From NCBI RefSeq assembly GCF_004011835.1, contig NZ_RKLN01000008.1, forward strand, positions 1 through 48,876: DNA of 48,876 nucleotides, given 5' to 3'. Positions 16,865 through 26,386 of the stretch are shown in pieces. Position numbers and translations under genes: made by a program. Position 1 is the first letter of the stretch, and each line of letters starts with the position of its first letter. This stretch comes from Rhodococcus spongiicola (lineage in GTDB: Bacteria > Actinomycetota > Actinomycetes > Mycobacteriales > Mycobacteriaceae). The notes beneath the pieces were generated by a model that was given only the letters and a program-made list of their open reading frames with translations, was not told the DNA's origin and made no database searches.

Positions 16865-19800
16865 TCGGTGCTCCGCTCCTCGATGTCGGCCAACTTGTTG
16901 GACAGGTCCGCGCCGACCTTGGTGATGTACGGCTCGTCGACGATCTGAATGTGGTCGCCCCCGATGTAGACGACCTCCAGGTTCTTCGCCGCGTCACCCC
17001 AGCCGCCGTCGGGCTGCCGGGTGCCGAACGCGGGCTCGAGAGCGATGGCGTCGTCGTGGTAGCTGTCTGCCATGTACAGCACGACGTCACCGTCGTACGG
17101 CTTCAGCTCGGCAGTCTGGATGGCCCGGTTGTCGAGCCAGGACGTGCGCTGGTGCTCGATGATGCCGCCGGGGATTTGGGCTCCGCTCAGCTTCATCAGG
17201 TCCATGAGGAGCTGGATCTGCTGCTCGTCACTGCCCGCCGCCGCCAGCTGATCGAGCGGCAGGGGTGCGTCGATGCCGTACGTCTTCTTCGCGAACGCCG
17301 CGTAGCGCTGCCAGCGTGCCCGGATCTCCTCCGGGGTGTCCTCGACCTTCTCTCCCGCCATGACGGTGTCGATCAGGCCGACGAGTCGGACATCTGCACC
17401 CTGTTCGCGGAGCAATCGCGCCACCGCATAGGCGAGCACACCGCCGAGTGACCAGCCGGCGAGCACGTACGGCCCGTCCCCCTGGATCTCGCGCAGCAGC
17501 GGCACATATGCCTTGGCGCGCTCGTCGATCGGGCCCTCGACGCGCTCGAGGCCGTACACCGGTGTGTGCGCGGGCAGGCGCCTAAGCAGCGGTTCGTACG
17601 CCACCGTCGAGGCTCCGGCCGAGTGGAACAAGAACACCGGCACGGCATCCGAACCCTCGGCACGCGGCCGCAGCGTGCGGACCAGCCCATCGATCCTCTC
17701 GCCGTCCTCGAGGTGTTGACGCACCTTCTCGGCCAGCTGCTCGATGGTCCCGGCGCCGCCCACGTCGTCAACGGTGATCTCGCCACCGGCACGCTCGGTG
17801 AGACGTGCGGCCATCTTCTCGGCGGTCTCGTCGTCGAGGGTCGGCAAGGTCGCGAAGATGCTCTTCGCCGACTTGCCGGTGACGACGGCCCAGGTCGCGA
17901 ACGTCAATCGCTCGGACGCATCGCGGGGCGGCACGTCGACGTCACCGGATTGGGCGTCACCGGATTCGGCTGGCGCGTCGATAGTCGCGGCGGGCCCGGG
18001 TGCGGGGAGGTCCCCGGACTCACCGGCCTGCTGCTGGTCGGCCAGCGCCTGCACTTCCTCGCGGTTCTCCACCGCGTAGCGCAGGTACTTCGCGACATCG
18101 TGCAGGCTCGCGTCCTTCACCGCCGTCAACTGAAGCTGTGGGACGTCGAACTCGTACTCGACGCGGTTCTTGATCCGCACCGCCATCAGCGAGTCCAGAC
18201 CCAGGTCGATCAGGGGAATCTCTCCAGGCAGGTCCTCCGGCGCGTAACCCATGGACTCCGCCACGATCAGCGTCAGACGATCCTCGATGCTCTGGGAACC
18301 CTCTGGGTCCCACCGGTCCCCGTGGCTCTCAGCGGGGTCGTCTTGGACCTCGTCCGACACGCTCGGCTTCGCGGGGACAGCGGCGACCACCGGCTCGGGC
18401 AGTGCCTCACCGGAGGACACGACCGCGTCGTAGAGCAACGCGAACGCACTGCTGTGAGAACTCCCCGTCGCTCCGCTCGCCCGGCCCTTGGCGTGGACCT
18501 GGACGGAGGCACCCCCGAGATGCGGCACCAATGTCGTGGTCAGCGTTCCCGTCGACGGCACCTCCCCGTGCGCGACGGCGCCGGTCAGTGCGACATCGGC
18601 GAACAACTGCGACGCTGCCGCAGTCACCAGGGCGCCCAGGTCGGACACGGCGGACGCCTGCACCTCCCAGGCGTGCCGGCCGTCCGGAAGTGCGACATGT
18701 GCACCCGGGACGCGGGTGTTACCCGAGGACGACACCCGCACATCGATCCAGTGCCGCTTGCGCAGGAACGCCGTCCGTGGCAGCTCCGCGAAGGCGCCGG
18801 CCGGCAGCAGCGACGGCAAGTCGACCGGATGACTGTGGACATACAGCTGCGCGAGAGCGGTGAGTACCCCGAGCGGCTCGTCCTCCTTGCGCTTGAGGGT
18901 CTGGATCAGCTGCGTGTCAGCGACGCCGGCCGCCCACGCGGTGGCGGCGACGGACATCAGCGTGACCGGGTTCGGCGCGAGTTCGACGAAGGTCGTATGT
19001 CCGGCGTCGACGGCGTTCTTGACGCCGTTCGTGAAGTACACGCTGTGGCGCAGGCCCTTGGTCCAGTACTCGACCGGATGGATCGAGGCGTGCCCCGCCG
19101 GGTAGAACGCGTCCTTGTCGACCGACGAGTAGACGCCGACCTTCAGCTTGTGCGGCTCGATACCGGCCAGCTCGGCCGCCAGCTCCCCGAGCAGCGGGTC
19201 GACCTGAGACGTGTGGCTCGCGCCCTTGGTCTGCAGCACGCGGGCCATCTTCTCTGCGGCCTCGGCGCGCGCGACGATCGCGTTCACCTCGGCCTCCGGA
19301 CCACCGATCACCGTGTGGGTGGGCGCCGCGTAGACGCACACCTCGAGGTTCGGGAAGTCCGGCAGCACCTGCTCGATCTCGGTGGCGCTGTATTCGACGA
19401 GCGCCATCAGGCGGATGTCGTCGCCCGAGAGCAGGCCCTCGGCCTCACCCATGATCCGCGAACGCGCGGTGATGACGCGGACGGCGTCCTCGAGTGAGAG
19501 GCCACCCGAGACATAGGCCGCGGCGGCCTCGCCCATCGAGTGGCCGACCAGCGCGGACGGATTCGCGCCGTGGTGGCGCAGCGTCTTTGCCAGTGCGACC
19601 TGGATGGTGAAGATGCCGACCTGCGCCGTCTCGACGTCGTACTCGACCGAGTCGTCGAGGAACTTCTCCTTCATGGAGTAGCCGGTCTCGAACTCGATCA
19701 GCGCGTCGACCTCGTCGACCGCGGCCGCGAACACCGAGTTCTCCAGGTACAGCTGCTTCGCCATCTTGCGGTGCTGCGAGCCGAAGCCCGAGAACACCCA

Positions 19801-21813
19801 AACCGGCCCCTTCGTGGCGGGCGCGTCGGCGGTGAGCACTCCCTGGGCGGGCTTGCCCGCGGCGACCGCTCGCAGCCCGGTGACGGCCTCGGCGTGGGTC
19901 TCGGCGATGACGACGGCCCGAGACCGGCCGTGGCTGCGCTTGGCGAGGGTACGGGCGACGTCGGCCAGCGGCGTACGGCTGCCCTCCTCGGTCTCGAGCC
20001 AGTTCGCCAGATCCTCCGCGGCGCGGCGGCGGCGCGACGGCATCGCCGCCGATACCGGCAGCAAGACGGTGGTCGGGGCAGCGTCCGCCTCGGTGAGCCC
20101 GACCGACTCGGCGGCATTGGCGAGCATCCGCGCGGCCTCGGACTCGATCGTGGTGCTCTCGTAGTCGAGGTCGATCCCGGCGGCCTCCGGGGTGTCGACA
20201 GCGGGTGTCGGATCCGGATCCTTGCGGTACTCGCGGACCACGACGTGCGCGTTGGTGCCACCGAAGCCGAAGCCCGACACGCCCGCAACGGCCTTGCCCG
20301 TGTAGCGCGGCCACTGCGTCGCCTCGGGGATGACCTGCAGATGCGCCTTGTCGAACTTGATGTACGGGTTGGGGCCCGCGTAGTTGAGTGACGCCGGGAT
20401 GACGTCCTCCTGCATCGCGAGCACGACCTTGATCAGGCTTGCTGCGCCGGCGGCCGCCTCGAGGTGGCCGAAGTTGGTCTTGGCCGAGCCCAGCAGGGCC
20501 GGCTTGTCGGCCTCGCGACCGCGGCCGACAACGCGGCCGAGCGCGTCCGCCTCGATGGGATCGCCGAGGATCGTGCCGGTGCCGTGCGCCTCGATGTAGT
20601 CGACACCGGACGGCACGATGCCCGCGTCCCGGTAGGCATGCCGGAGGCAGTCGGCCTGCGCGTCCGGGTTGGGCGCGAGCAATCCGTTGGACCGGCCGTC
20701 CTGATTGACAGCGGAACCGGCGATGACAGCGAGGATCGTGTCACCGTCTCGCTCGGCGTCCTCGAGCCGCTTGAGCACGACGACACCGCCGCCCTCGGCA
20801 CGGACGATGCCGTCGGCGTCGGACGAGAACGCCTTGATCTTGCCGTCCTCGGTGAGGACACCGCCCTGGTCGAAGCCGAGCGTGGCGGGCGGGGCGATCA
20901 ACATGTTGACGCCGCCGGCGAGCGCCACTTCGGACTCACCCGTGCGGAGACTGCTCACCGCCTGATGCACCGCGACCAGCGACGACGAGCAAGCGGTGTC
21001 GAGCGCCACCGACGGACCCCGGAAGTCGAAGAAGTACGAGACGCGGTTCGCGACGATCGAGGTCGACGTGCCGGTCAGCGCGTACGGATGCGCGGTCGAC
21101 GGATCGCTCACCGCGAGCAACTGGTAGTCGTTGGCCGACGAGCCGAAGAACACGCCGACATCGCGGCCCTTGAGCTCGTTCGCCGGCATGTGGGCGTGCT
21201 CGAGCGCCTCCCAGCTGAGTTCGAGCGCGAGTCGCTGCTGGGGGTCCACGTTCTGGACCTCGAGCGGCGACATCGCGAAGAACTCGGCGTCGAAGCCTTG
21301 CACGTCGTCGAGGTAGCCGCCCTTGGTAGCGGCCTTCTCGATCGCGTTGGCCACGTACGGATCTGCGGCGAATTCGCTCCAACGACCCTCGGGGAGGTCG
21401 CTGACCCCGTCGCGGCCCTCGATCAGCAGGTTCCACATCTCCTGTGGGGTGTGCCCGGCGCCCGGAAAACGGGTCGCCAGTCCCACGATCGCGACGTCGT
21501 GCGACTGCCCGGTCGGGACGCCGCGGTAGTACGCGCCGTCCTCGCTGTCCTCGGGCGCGTCCGGTTCCCCCTCGATGATGCGGGTGGCCAGCGAGGCGAT
21601 GGTCGGATGCTGGTACACGACCGTGGCCGACAGTGTGACACCCACGAGATCCTCGATCTCACCTGACAGCGCGACCGCGTCGCGGGAGGAGAGGCCGAAC
21701 TCCTCCAAGGGTCGATCCTCGGATATCGCTGAGGCCGGTTGCCCGGTGGCCTCTGCGATCCAGTTACGCAGCCATTCGCGCAGCTGCGCGACCGTCATCT
21801 CGTGTTCAGCCAT
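16861..21813 (-). CDS. pks13: Polyketide synthase Pks13, mycolic-acid condensase
   Basis: Condenses two activated fatty acyl chains into the alpha-alkyl beta-keto mycolate precursor. The 1650-aa domain order is ACP (GLSSRDA, phosphopantetheine Ser about 43), KS (DTACSSSL, Cys 275; HGTGT and [10 protein letters not shown]), AT (GHSMGEA, Ser 759), ACP (LGLDSLMA, Ser 1208) and thioesterase (GWSLGGV, Ser 1455). This is the ACP-KS-AT-ACP-TE plan of mycobacterial Pks13. The start is the ATG at 21813; a TTG directly before it is the only longer option. It sits 33 bp after fadD32, which loads the meromycolyl chain, and overlaps accD4. The protein is somewhat shorter than the roughly 1730 aa in M. tuberculosis, with the difference spread over linkers. 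Confidence 0.97.
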   Translation of the reverse strand: MAEHEMTVAQLREWLRNWIAEATGQPASAISEDRPLEEFGLSSRDAVALSGEIEDLVGVTLSATVVYQHPTIASLATRIIEGEPDAPEDSEDGAYYRGVPTGQSHDVAIVGLATRFPGAGHTPQEMWNLLIEGRDGVSDLPEGRWSEFAADPYVANAIEKAATKGGYLDDVQGFDAEFFAMSPLEVQNVDPQQRLALELSWEALEHAHMPANELKGRDVGVFFGSSANDYQLLAVSDPSTAHPYALTGTSTSIVANRVSYFFDFRGPSVALDTACSSSLVAVHQAVSSLRTGESEVALAGGVNMLIAPPATLGFDQGGVLTEDGKIKAFSSDADGIVRAEGGGVVVLKRLEDAERDGDTILAVIAGSAVNQDGRSNGLLAPNPDAQADCLRHAYRDAGIVPSGVDYIEAHGTGTILGDPIEADALGRVVGRGREADKPALLGSAKTNFGHLEAAAGAASLIKVVLAMQEDVIPASLNYAGPNPYIKFDKAHLQVIPEATQWPRYTGKAVAGVSGFGFGGTNAHVVVREYRKDPDPTPAVDTPEAAGIDLDYESTTIESEAARMLANAAESVGLTEADAAPTTVLLPVSAAMPSRRRRAAEDLANWLETEEGSRTPLADVARTLAKRSHGRSRAVVIAETHAEAVTGLRAVAAGKPAQGVLTADAPATKGPVWVFSGFGSQHRKMAKQLYLENSVFAAAVDEVDALIEFETGYSMKEKFLDDSVEYDVETAQVGIFTIQVALAKTLRHHGANPSALVGHSMGEAAAAYVSGGLSLEDAVRVITARSRIMGEAEGLLSGDDIRLMALVEYSATEIEQVLPDFPNLEVCVYAAPTHTVIGGPEAEVNAIVARAEAAEKMARVLQTKGASHTSQVDPLLGELAAELAGIEPHKLKVGVYSSVDKDAFYPAGHASIHPVEYWTKGLRHSVYFTNGVKNAVDAGHTTFVELAPNPVTLMSVAATAWAAGVADTQLIQTLKRKEDEPLGVLTALAQLYVHSHPVDLPSLLPAGAFAELPRTAFLRKRHWIDVRVSSSGNTRVPGAHVALPDGRHAWEVQASAVSDLGALVTAAASQLFADVALTGAVAHGEVPSTGTLTTTLVPHLGGASVQVHAKGRASGATGSSHSSAFALLYDAVVSSGEALPEPVVAAVPAKPSVSDEVQDDPAESHGDRWDPEGSQSIEDRLTLIVAESMGYAPEDLPGEIPLIDLGLDSLMAVRIKNRVEYEFDVPQLQLTAVKDASLHDVAKYLRYAVENREEVQALADQQQAGESGDLPAPGPAATIDAPAESGDAQSGDVDVPPRDASERLTFATWAVVTGKSAKSIFATLPTLDDETAEKMAARLTERAGGEITVDDVGGAGTIEQLAEKVRQHLEDGERIDGLVRTLRPRAEGSDAVPVFLFHSAGASTVAYEPLLRRLPAHTPVYGLERVEGPIDERAKAYVPLLREIQGDGPYVLAGWSLGGVLAYAVARLLREQGADVRLVGLIDTVMAGEKVEDTPEEIRARWQRYAAFAKKTYGIDAPLPLDQLAAAGSDEQQIQLLMDLMKLSGAQIPGGIIEHQRTSWLDNRAIQTAELKPYDGDVVLYMADSYHDDAIALEPAFGTRQPDGGWGDAAKNLEVVYIGGDHIQIVDEPYITKVGADLSNKLADIEERSTE

Positions 21814-21846
21814 CAACTCACCAAGATCTCCGTTTAGGAAATGGAC

Positions 21847-23742
21847 TCAGTCGGAAACGCTATCCGGGAAAGCGGTCTGGGCGTGACCACCACGCAGCGT
21901 CCCCTCGACGTAGGCCGATTTGCATGCTCGACGAGCAAGCTTGCCACTGGAGGTGCGAGGAATCGAGCCGGCCGGCACCAGCAGCACGTCACGGGCGGTG
22001 ACGCCGTGACGCGACGAGATGGCCGCACGGACGGTGTCCGCGATCGGTTGCGGGTCGGCCTTGCCGGCGCCCGGTGCGCGCTCCGCGACGATGACGAGCT
22101 GCTCGGACGCGTCGTCCGCATCGAACTCCAGCCCCGAGTGCGAGTTCTCGAACACCTGTGCCGGCAGCTGGTTCGCCGGCACCGCGAACGCGGCGACGAA
22201 GCCGGGGCGCAGCGCTGAGCTCGCCTCCTGCGCCGAGTACTCGAGGTCCTGCGGGTAGTGGTTGCGGCCGTCGACGATCACCAGGTCCTTGACGCGGCCG
22301 GTGATGTACAGATCACCCTCGAAGTAGACGCCATAGTCACCGGTGCGCAGCCAGTTGGCGTCGTGGGGCGCACCATCGGCGTGCGAGGTCCCCGGGAGAC
22401 GCTCGAGCAACTTGTTGTGGAACGTCTCGGCCGTTTCCTGCTCACGACCCCAGTAGCCCTGTCCGACGTTGTCGCCGTGCAGCCAGATCTCGCCGACGTG
22501 GCCGTCGGGCCGCTCGGACGCGGTGTCCGGATCGACGATCGTGGCCCACTGACTGCGGGCGACCGAACCACACGCGACCTGCGCAACGGCGCCAGGTGCG
22601 TCCTGATCGACCGGCATCATGCGGCCGTCGTTGAGTTGGTCGCGATCGACGTAGACGACCTTGGCTTCTTCGTCGGGGTGCGTGGTGGAAACGAACAGGG
22701 TCGCCTCCGCCATGCCGTACGACGGCTTGATCGCGGTCTTGGGCAGACCGTAGGGGGCGAAGGCCTCGTTGAACTTGCGCATGGACGAGACGGTCACCGG
22801 CTCGCTGCCGTTGATCAGACCGATGACATTGCTCAGGTCGAGGTGCTCGCCATCCTTCGGCAGGCCACGGGCCGCGGCGTGCTCGAAGGCGAAGTTGGGT
22901 GCCGCGGCGTAGGTGCCGGCTCCGTCGGAGATCGCGGCAAGTTCGCGGATCCATCGGTACGGCCGCTGCACGAACGCACGGGGGCTCATGATCGTGATGT
23001 ACTGGCCGCCCAGCGCGGGCAGGATCACCGTCAACAGGCCCATGTCGTGGTAGAGCGGCAGCCAGGTCACGCCGCGCGAATCGACGGTCAGCCCGAGCGA
23101 GTCGACCATCTGCAGAACATTTGTCGCGACACCGCGATGGGTGATCTCCACACCAGCCGGTGTACGCGTGGAGCCGGACGTGTACTGCAGGTACGCAATG
23201 TCGTCGAGGCCCACCTCCGGGCGCACCCACGAATCGCCGACACTGTCCGGGATGGCGTCGACAGCGATGATTCGGGGCCGCTTGGCGGCTGGCAGCGAAC
23301 GGAAGAACTGACGCACCCCGGCCGCGGACGATGTCGAGGTGAGGATCGCGGCCGGCACACAGTCACCGAGGACTGCGCGCAGACGGTCCGTGTGTCCGGG
23401 TTCGTCCGGATCGAACAGCGGCACCGCGATTCGACCGGCGTGGATGGCGGCGAAGAAGGATGCCACGTAGTCGAGACCCTGCGGGGCGAGGATCGCGACC
23501 CGATCGCCGTACTCGGTGACCTGCTGCAGCCGCGCCGCGACGGCACGAAGGCGGAGACCGAACTGACCCCACGTGAGCTCGTGCACCTCACCGTCGCGCT
23601 CTCGCGAGTAGTCGACGTAGCGGTACACCAGGTCGCCTGCGTTGTTACGCGTGTGGTCGTCGACATAGTCGACCAGCGTGTGACCCGGGATGAGCCGGAT
23701 CTGTCCCTGTTCGTCGAGATAGTCGTCGAACATCGCGATCAT
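21847..23742 (-). CDS. fadD32: Long-chain fatty-acyl-AMP ligase FadD32
   Basis: Activates the meromycolate as acyl-AMP and transfers it to the N-terminal ACP of Pks13. The 631-aa protein matches FadD32 throughout: [13 protein letters not shown] (about 185-195), [42 protein letters not shown]-like [18 protein letters not shown], and the C-terminal PRTSSGK with Lys 601. I chose the ATG at 23742 because AGGAG lies 5 nt upstream; a second ATG follows three codons later. An in-frame extension to 23811 lacks homology and covers the leader region. The upstream 240 bp contain a candidate leader peptide and direct repeats. Confidence 0.96.
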   Translation of the reverse strand: MIAMFDDYLDEQGQIRLIPGHTLVDYVDDHTRNNAGDLVYRYVDYSRERDGEVHELTWGQFGLRLRAVAARLQQVTEYGDRVAILAPQGLDYVASFFAAIHAGRIAVPLFDPDEPGHTDRLRAVLGDCVPAAILTSTSSAAGVRQFFRSLPAAKRPRIIAVDAIPDSVGDSWVRPEVGLDDIAYLQYTSGSTRTPAGVEITHRGVATNVLQMVDSLGLTVDSRGVTWLPLYHDMGLLTVILPALGGQYITIMSPRAFVQRPYRWIRELAAISDGAGTYAAAPNFAFEHAAARGLPKDGEHLDLSNVIGLINGSEPVTVSSMRKFNEAFAPYGLPKTAIKPSYGMAEATLFVSTTHPDEEAKVVYVDRDQLNDGRMMPVDQDAPGAVAQVACGSVARSQWATIVDPDTASERPDGHVGEIWLHGDNVGQGYWGREQETAETFHNKLLERLPGTSHADGAPHDANWLRTGDYGVYFEGDLYITGRVKDLVIVDGRNHYPQDLEYSAQEASSALRPGFVAAFAVPANQLPAQVFENSHSGLEFDADDASEQLVIVAERAPGAGKADPQPIADTVRAAISSRHGVTARDVLLVPAGSIPRTSSGKLARRACKSAYVEGTLRGGHAQTAFPDSVSD

Positions 23743-23773
23743 TCCTTCTCCTGTAGAAGCGATCACACAACCA

Positions 23774-23827
23774 TCAGCCAACATGATTGCGCTCCAGACT
23801 TCCTTCGCCACGAGGATTCATTTGCAT
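23774..23827 (-). CDS. Candidate 17-aa leader peptide upstream of fadD32
   Basis: An ATG at 23827 is preceded by GGAG at ideal spacing (8 nt) and opens a 17-codon frame encoding [17 protein letters not shown], ending at a TGA 31 nt before the fadD32 start. The product is too short to classify. It could be a translated leader that tunes fadD32-pks13-accD4 expression, or a chance frame. No comparative evidence is available here. Confidence 0.3.
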   Translation of the reverse strand: MQMNPRGEGSLERNHVG

Positions 23828-23840
23828 TGTCACTTCTCCG

Positions 23841-23874
23841 TCGGTATTGCCTGCTATTCGGTACTGCCTGCTGT
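23841..23874 (-). repeat. Two adjacent 17-bp direct repeats upstream of fadD32
   Basis: On the plus strand TCGGTATTGCCTGCTAT (23841-23857) is followed directly by TCGGTACTGCCTGCTGT (23858-23874); they differ at two positions. They lie about 100-130 bp upstream of the fadD32 ATG. The spacing of about 1.6 helical turns would place two protein-binding sites on different faces, so an operator is possible but unproven. Confidence 0.55.
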
Positions 23875-23979
23875 TCTTGCTGTTCGTCCCTGCGTGTGCC
23901 CCGTTGCAGCGACACTCAGCCGCCCGGACGCAGACAAACCACCTACGAATCAGTCCATCGGCTCGAAACCAGCAACATG

Positions 23980-24377
23980 TTACAGATGCGCATCGGCCCA
24001 CTCGCCCCGCAGCAGAGGAACTGCTGGCGCGAATGCGTCGACGCGGACGCCTGCAACTGGGTCGGGAACACGCCCACATATGACATCGACGTCTTCTCCC
24101 GCCCGTTACGGATCTCGTCCGAGATTTGTTCATATGTACCGATTGCCGGATAGGGCGAGTTCAGAATCTGCTCGACCGACGACTGGACTTCCACCGCGAT
24201 ATTCGTCGGGAAACCCTGCTCGAGGGCTGCTGGCACCGTCTCTACTGCCTGCTCGCGGTCGTCGGTAGCCATGATCATCGTGATGGTCCAATTGAGCTCG
24301 ATGTCTTCGAAGCGATCGCCGGCGGCGTCACGGATCCATTCGGCGCGCTTGCTCGTCCTCTCCTCCATAGTGACGCC
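23980..24377 (-). pseudogene. Remnant of an LLM-class F420-dependent oxidoreductase
   Basis: Only the C-terminal part of a luciferase-like monooxygenase (LLM class, F420-dependent type) remains. The frame from 24377 reads EWIRDAAGDRFEDIELNWT, then VEQILNSPYPAIGTYEQI and SMSYVGVF, the usual C-terminal blocks. Near 24030-24045 the homology switches frame and continues as DAFAPAVPLLRGEWADAHL to a TAA at 23980, so a frameshift separates the halves. The N-terminal two thirds, with the flavin-barrel core, are absent upstream. The remnant is inserted between fadD32 and the Culp6 gene, which are adjacent in mycobacteria. Confidence 0.6.
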
Positions 24378-24618
24378 TGACGGATAGTGGCGCTTGACGA
24401 CGCCGTACTGCCATCGGTGGCGGTCTGGGGCGCCACCCGGCGTACTTGGCCGCCAGTGGAACTCATCTGAGCCTTCTTCCTCATTTCACGCATGCAGAGG
24501 TGGGTGACGCCTTGCGGGCGCCAACCCACCAGCATAGGACCCGCTCGTGCGCCCGTCGTCGAGCTGCGAGGTCGGACATTACCGTCCACGCATAGCTCGG
24601 GTAGCGGCTTTCAGCAGA

Positions 24619-24647
24619 CTCCGAGCTGACTCGGAGCGCACTCCGAG
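24619..24647 (-). terminator. Overlapping hairpins downstream of the Culp6 gene
   Basis: CTCCGAG-CTGA-CTCGGAG (24619-24636) and CTCGGAG-CGCA-CTCCGAG (24630-24647) share an arm, so two alternative 7-bp hairpins can form. They start 44 bp past the Culp6 stop. There is no T-tract. The rest of 24378-24690 shows no supported gene. Confidence 0.4.
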
Positions 24648-24690
24648 CAGACTCCTAGCGGAGCGCAAAAGGGAGTCGCGCTGAGTCGCG

Positions 24691-25671
24691 CTATTCGTGC
24701 GCAGGGGTCGGGGCCTTGTCGATCTTCTCGGCCGCCCAGTTCGTGACCCACTGTGTCGCGGTCGTCCCGTTGCCGTCGACGACGAACGAGTTGTACTTGG
24801 CGTGGGCCGGGTTGTTGTAGTACTCGCCGAGCCGGGCCGCACTGCTGAGCCAGTTCCCAGGCTTGAGGGCCTCGACAGGTGCATCACAGATGCCGTCACT
24901 CGGCGCACAGATCTGAACGACCCTGTCCGTGAGCGCACCGAAGCCTCCAGGCCGGGCACCGGTCATCGTGATGCCCGGGAGCTTGAGCCCGTCCAGCGAG
25001 AGTTCGGCACCGACACCGACGACCGGAGGCCCGATGGTCGGTGCAGCGGCCGGGTCACGCCGTCCGTCCGCGATCAGGCCCACACCGAGTACCAGTTCCG
25101 ACGAAACAGGACCGTCTCCGGCGCCGATCCGGGCCGCGACATCGCCAGCGATCACCGCGCCCTGCGAGAACCCGGTGAGCAGGTAGGTCGTCAGCGGGCA
25201 CTCGGCGTGCCGGCGTTCGATGACGTCCATCGTCGCCGCGGTACCGGCAGCGCGGGAGTCGTTGTACGACTCCTGGCCGTCCGGCGGAAGAGCGACCGGG
25301 TTCGAGAACTGCGCCACGTACGGAACCGTGTAGACGTCGGCGCGTTGCGGCGAGAACCTCTCCTGCAGTGGCCGCGTGACATTGAGCATGAGCGACGCCG
25401 GGTTCGCCGAAGGGTCGTGCGGGTCGTCGGTGGCGCTCGATTCCCAGGTGCCGGGCACCGAGATCACCTGCACGTCCGGGCAGTGCGCCGGCTGTGCGCT
25501 CGGCGGCGGCGGTCCCGGCGGTGTCGGGGGCGTCGGTGGCGGAACCCGCCCCGCCATCAGGTACCAGATCGCCAGAAGCAGCAGGACGAGTATCAGGATC
25601 GCCACGACGACGATTCCTGAGCGCCTACGCCCCCTGCTGATCCTGGACTTCCGTGTTCCGCTGACAGTCAT
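24691..25671 (-). CDS. culp6: Cutinase-like serine esterase (Culp6 / Rv3802c type)
   Basis: Membrane-anchored envelope lipase/thioesterase essential in mycobacteria and linked to mycolate metabolism. The 326-aa protein has an Arg-rich N-terminus, one transmembrane segment (about residues 19-40), a Pro-rich stalk and a cutinase domain. The nucleophile elbow is LLTGFSQGA with Ser 169; paired cysteines (HCPDV, ECPL, CAPSDGICDAP) and the C-terminal Asp/His region (DGICDAP...HAKY) fit the alpha/beta-hydrolase triad, though the exact His was not fixed. It begins 6 bp after the lipoprotein gene, so the two are co-transcribed. Its place next to fadD32 and the mycolyltransferases matches the M. tuberculosis order. 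Confidence 0.9.
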   Translation of the reverse strand: MTVSGTRKSRISRGRRRSGIVVVAILILVLLLLAIWYLMAGRVPPPTPPTPPGPPPPSAQPAHCPDVQVISVPGTWESSATDDPHDPSANPASLMLNVTRPLQERFSPQRADVYTVPYVAQFSNPVALPPDGQESYNDSRAAGTAATMDVIERRHAECPLTTYLLTGFSQGAVIAGDVAARIGAGDGPVSSELVLGVGLIADGRRDPAAAPTIGPPVVGVGAELSLDGLKLPGITMTGARPGGFGALTDRVVQICAPSDGICDAPVEALKPGNWLSSAARLGEYYNNPAHAKYNSFVVDGNGTTATQWVTNWAAEKIDKAPTPAHE

Positions 25672-25677
25672 GCGAAC

Positions 25678-26250
25678 TTACTTGTTGCAGTATTCGGACT
25701 TCGCCAAACGGATGTAGATCTCGGCGTTCTCACCGGCCTGCTCCGGCGTCAGTTCCTGCCCCGCCGCGCTGGCCTCGCTGCCGACCGCTGCGGTGACGAA
25801 CGTCGTGACTGCGGCGTCCGAGCCGCCCTGCTCCTGGGCCGCGCAGATGTAGTCAGCCGTGGACAGAGCGATGACGCCGTCCCCGGCGGGCGTGATGCCC
25901 TCCTGCCTCAGCGCGTCCAGAAATGCCTGACCATTCGAAGAGACCGCGATCTCGGTGGGGCCGGGGAAGTCGCTCGGCAACGCCTGCGGCTGCTCGTCCG
26001 ACGCCTCGTTCATGGACTGCTCGTCCATGGACCCGTCGTCCATGGACCCCTGGGCCTCGTCCGTCATACCGTCCGTCTCCGGCGCCGTCGAGGGGCTCTG
26101 CGCCGCTGCCGTGGTCGTCGGGGACCCCGTAGCCGACGAGTCGTTGCCACAGGCGACGAGCAGGCCACCGGCCACGAGGCTCAGCGCGCCGACGGCCAAG
26201 TTGCGGGCCAGCGCAGATCGCGCGGATTTGGGGCGGGGGAAGTGCGACAT
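25678..26250 (-). CDS. DUF732-like secreted lipoprotein
   Basis: The 190-aa product has a lipoprotein signal peptide: Arg/Lys-rich start, hydrophobic core, and lipobox LLVAC with the modified Cys near residue 34. A low-complexity acidic linker with SMDDG/SMDEQ/SMNEA repeats follows, then a compact C-terminal domain with QAFLDALRQEGIT and two cysteines (DYICAAQ, SEYCNK), typical of actinobacterial DUF732 proteins. Function is unknown. The ATG at 26250 follows a GAGGA ribosome-binding site; the longer in-frame reading to 26379 crosses the upstream terminator. It sits where M. tuberculosis has no gene between Rv3802c and the fbp genes, so it is a lineage-specific insertion. Confidence 0.85.
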   Translation of the reverse strand: MSHFPRPKSARSALARNLAVGALSLVAGGLLVACGNDSSATGSPTTTAAAQSPSTAPETDGMTDEAQGSMDDGSMDEQSMNEASDEQPQALPSDFPGPTEIAVSSNGQAFLDALRQEGITPAGDGVIALSTADYICAAQEQGGSDAAVTTFVTAAVGSEASAAGQELTPEQAGENAEIYIRLAKSEYCNK

Positions 26251-26331
26251 ATCGGTCCTCGGGATTGCTGTGTTGTGTCGTATCGGAACAAGTACTGATT
26301 TCGGACTCTGGAAACAGGCTACAGATGACGG

Positions 26332-26370
26332 GCGGGCGGTGACCGGATCGTGAGATCCGGCACCGCCCGC
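26332..26370 (-). terminator. Strong hairpin after the LGFP mycolyltransferase
   Basis: GCGGGCGGTG plus CCGGATC pair with GATCCGG plus CACCGCCCGC around a GTGA loop, with a single bulged A: 17 base pairs. It begins 16 bp beyond the stop of the LGFP mycolyltransferase and precedes the lipoprotein gene, separating the two transcription units. Confidence 0.65.
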
Positions 26371-26386
26371 ACACGTCAACTCACGG

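Noticed and set aside
17566-19497. Plus-strand frame of 643 codons opposite pks13
   Set aside because: Shadow frame of pks13; no ribosome-binding site or domain.
22258-24153. Long plus-strand frame of 631 codons opposite fadD32
   Set aside because: Antisense to a well-conserved enzyme, with low-complexity Arg/Asp/Val composition and no motif.
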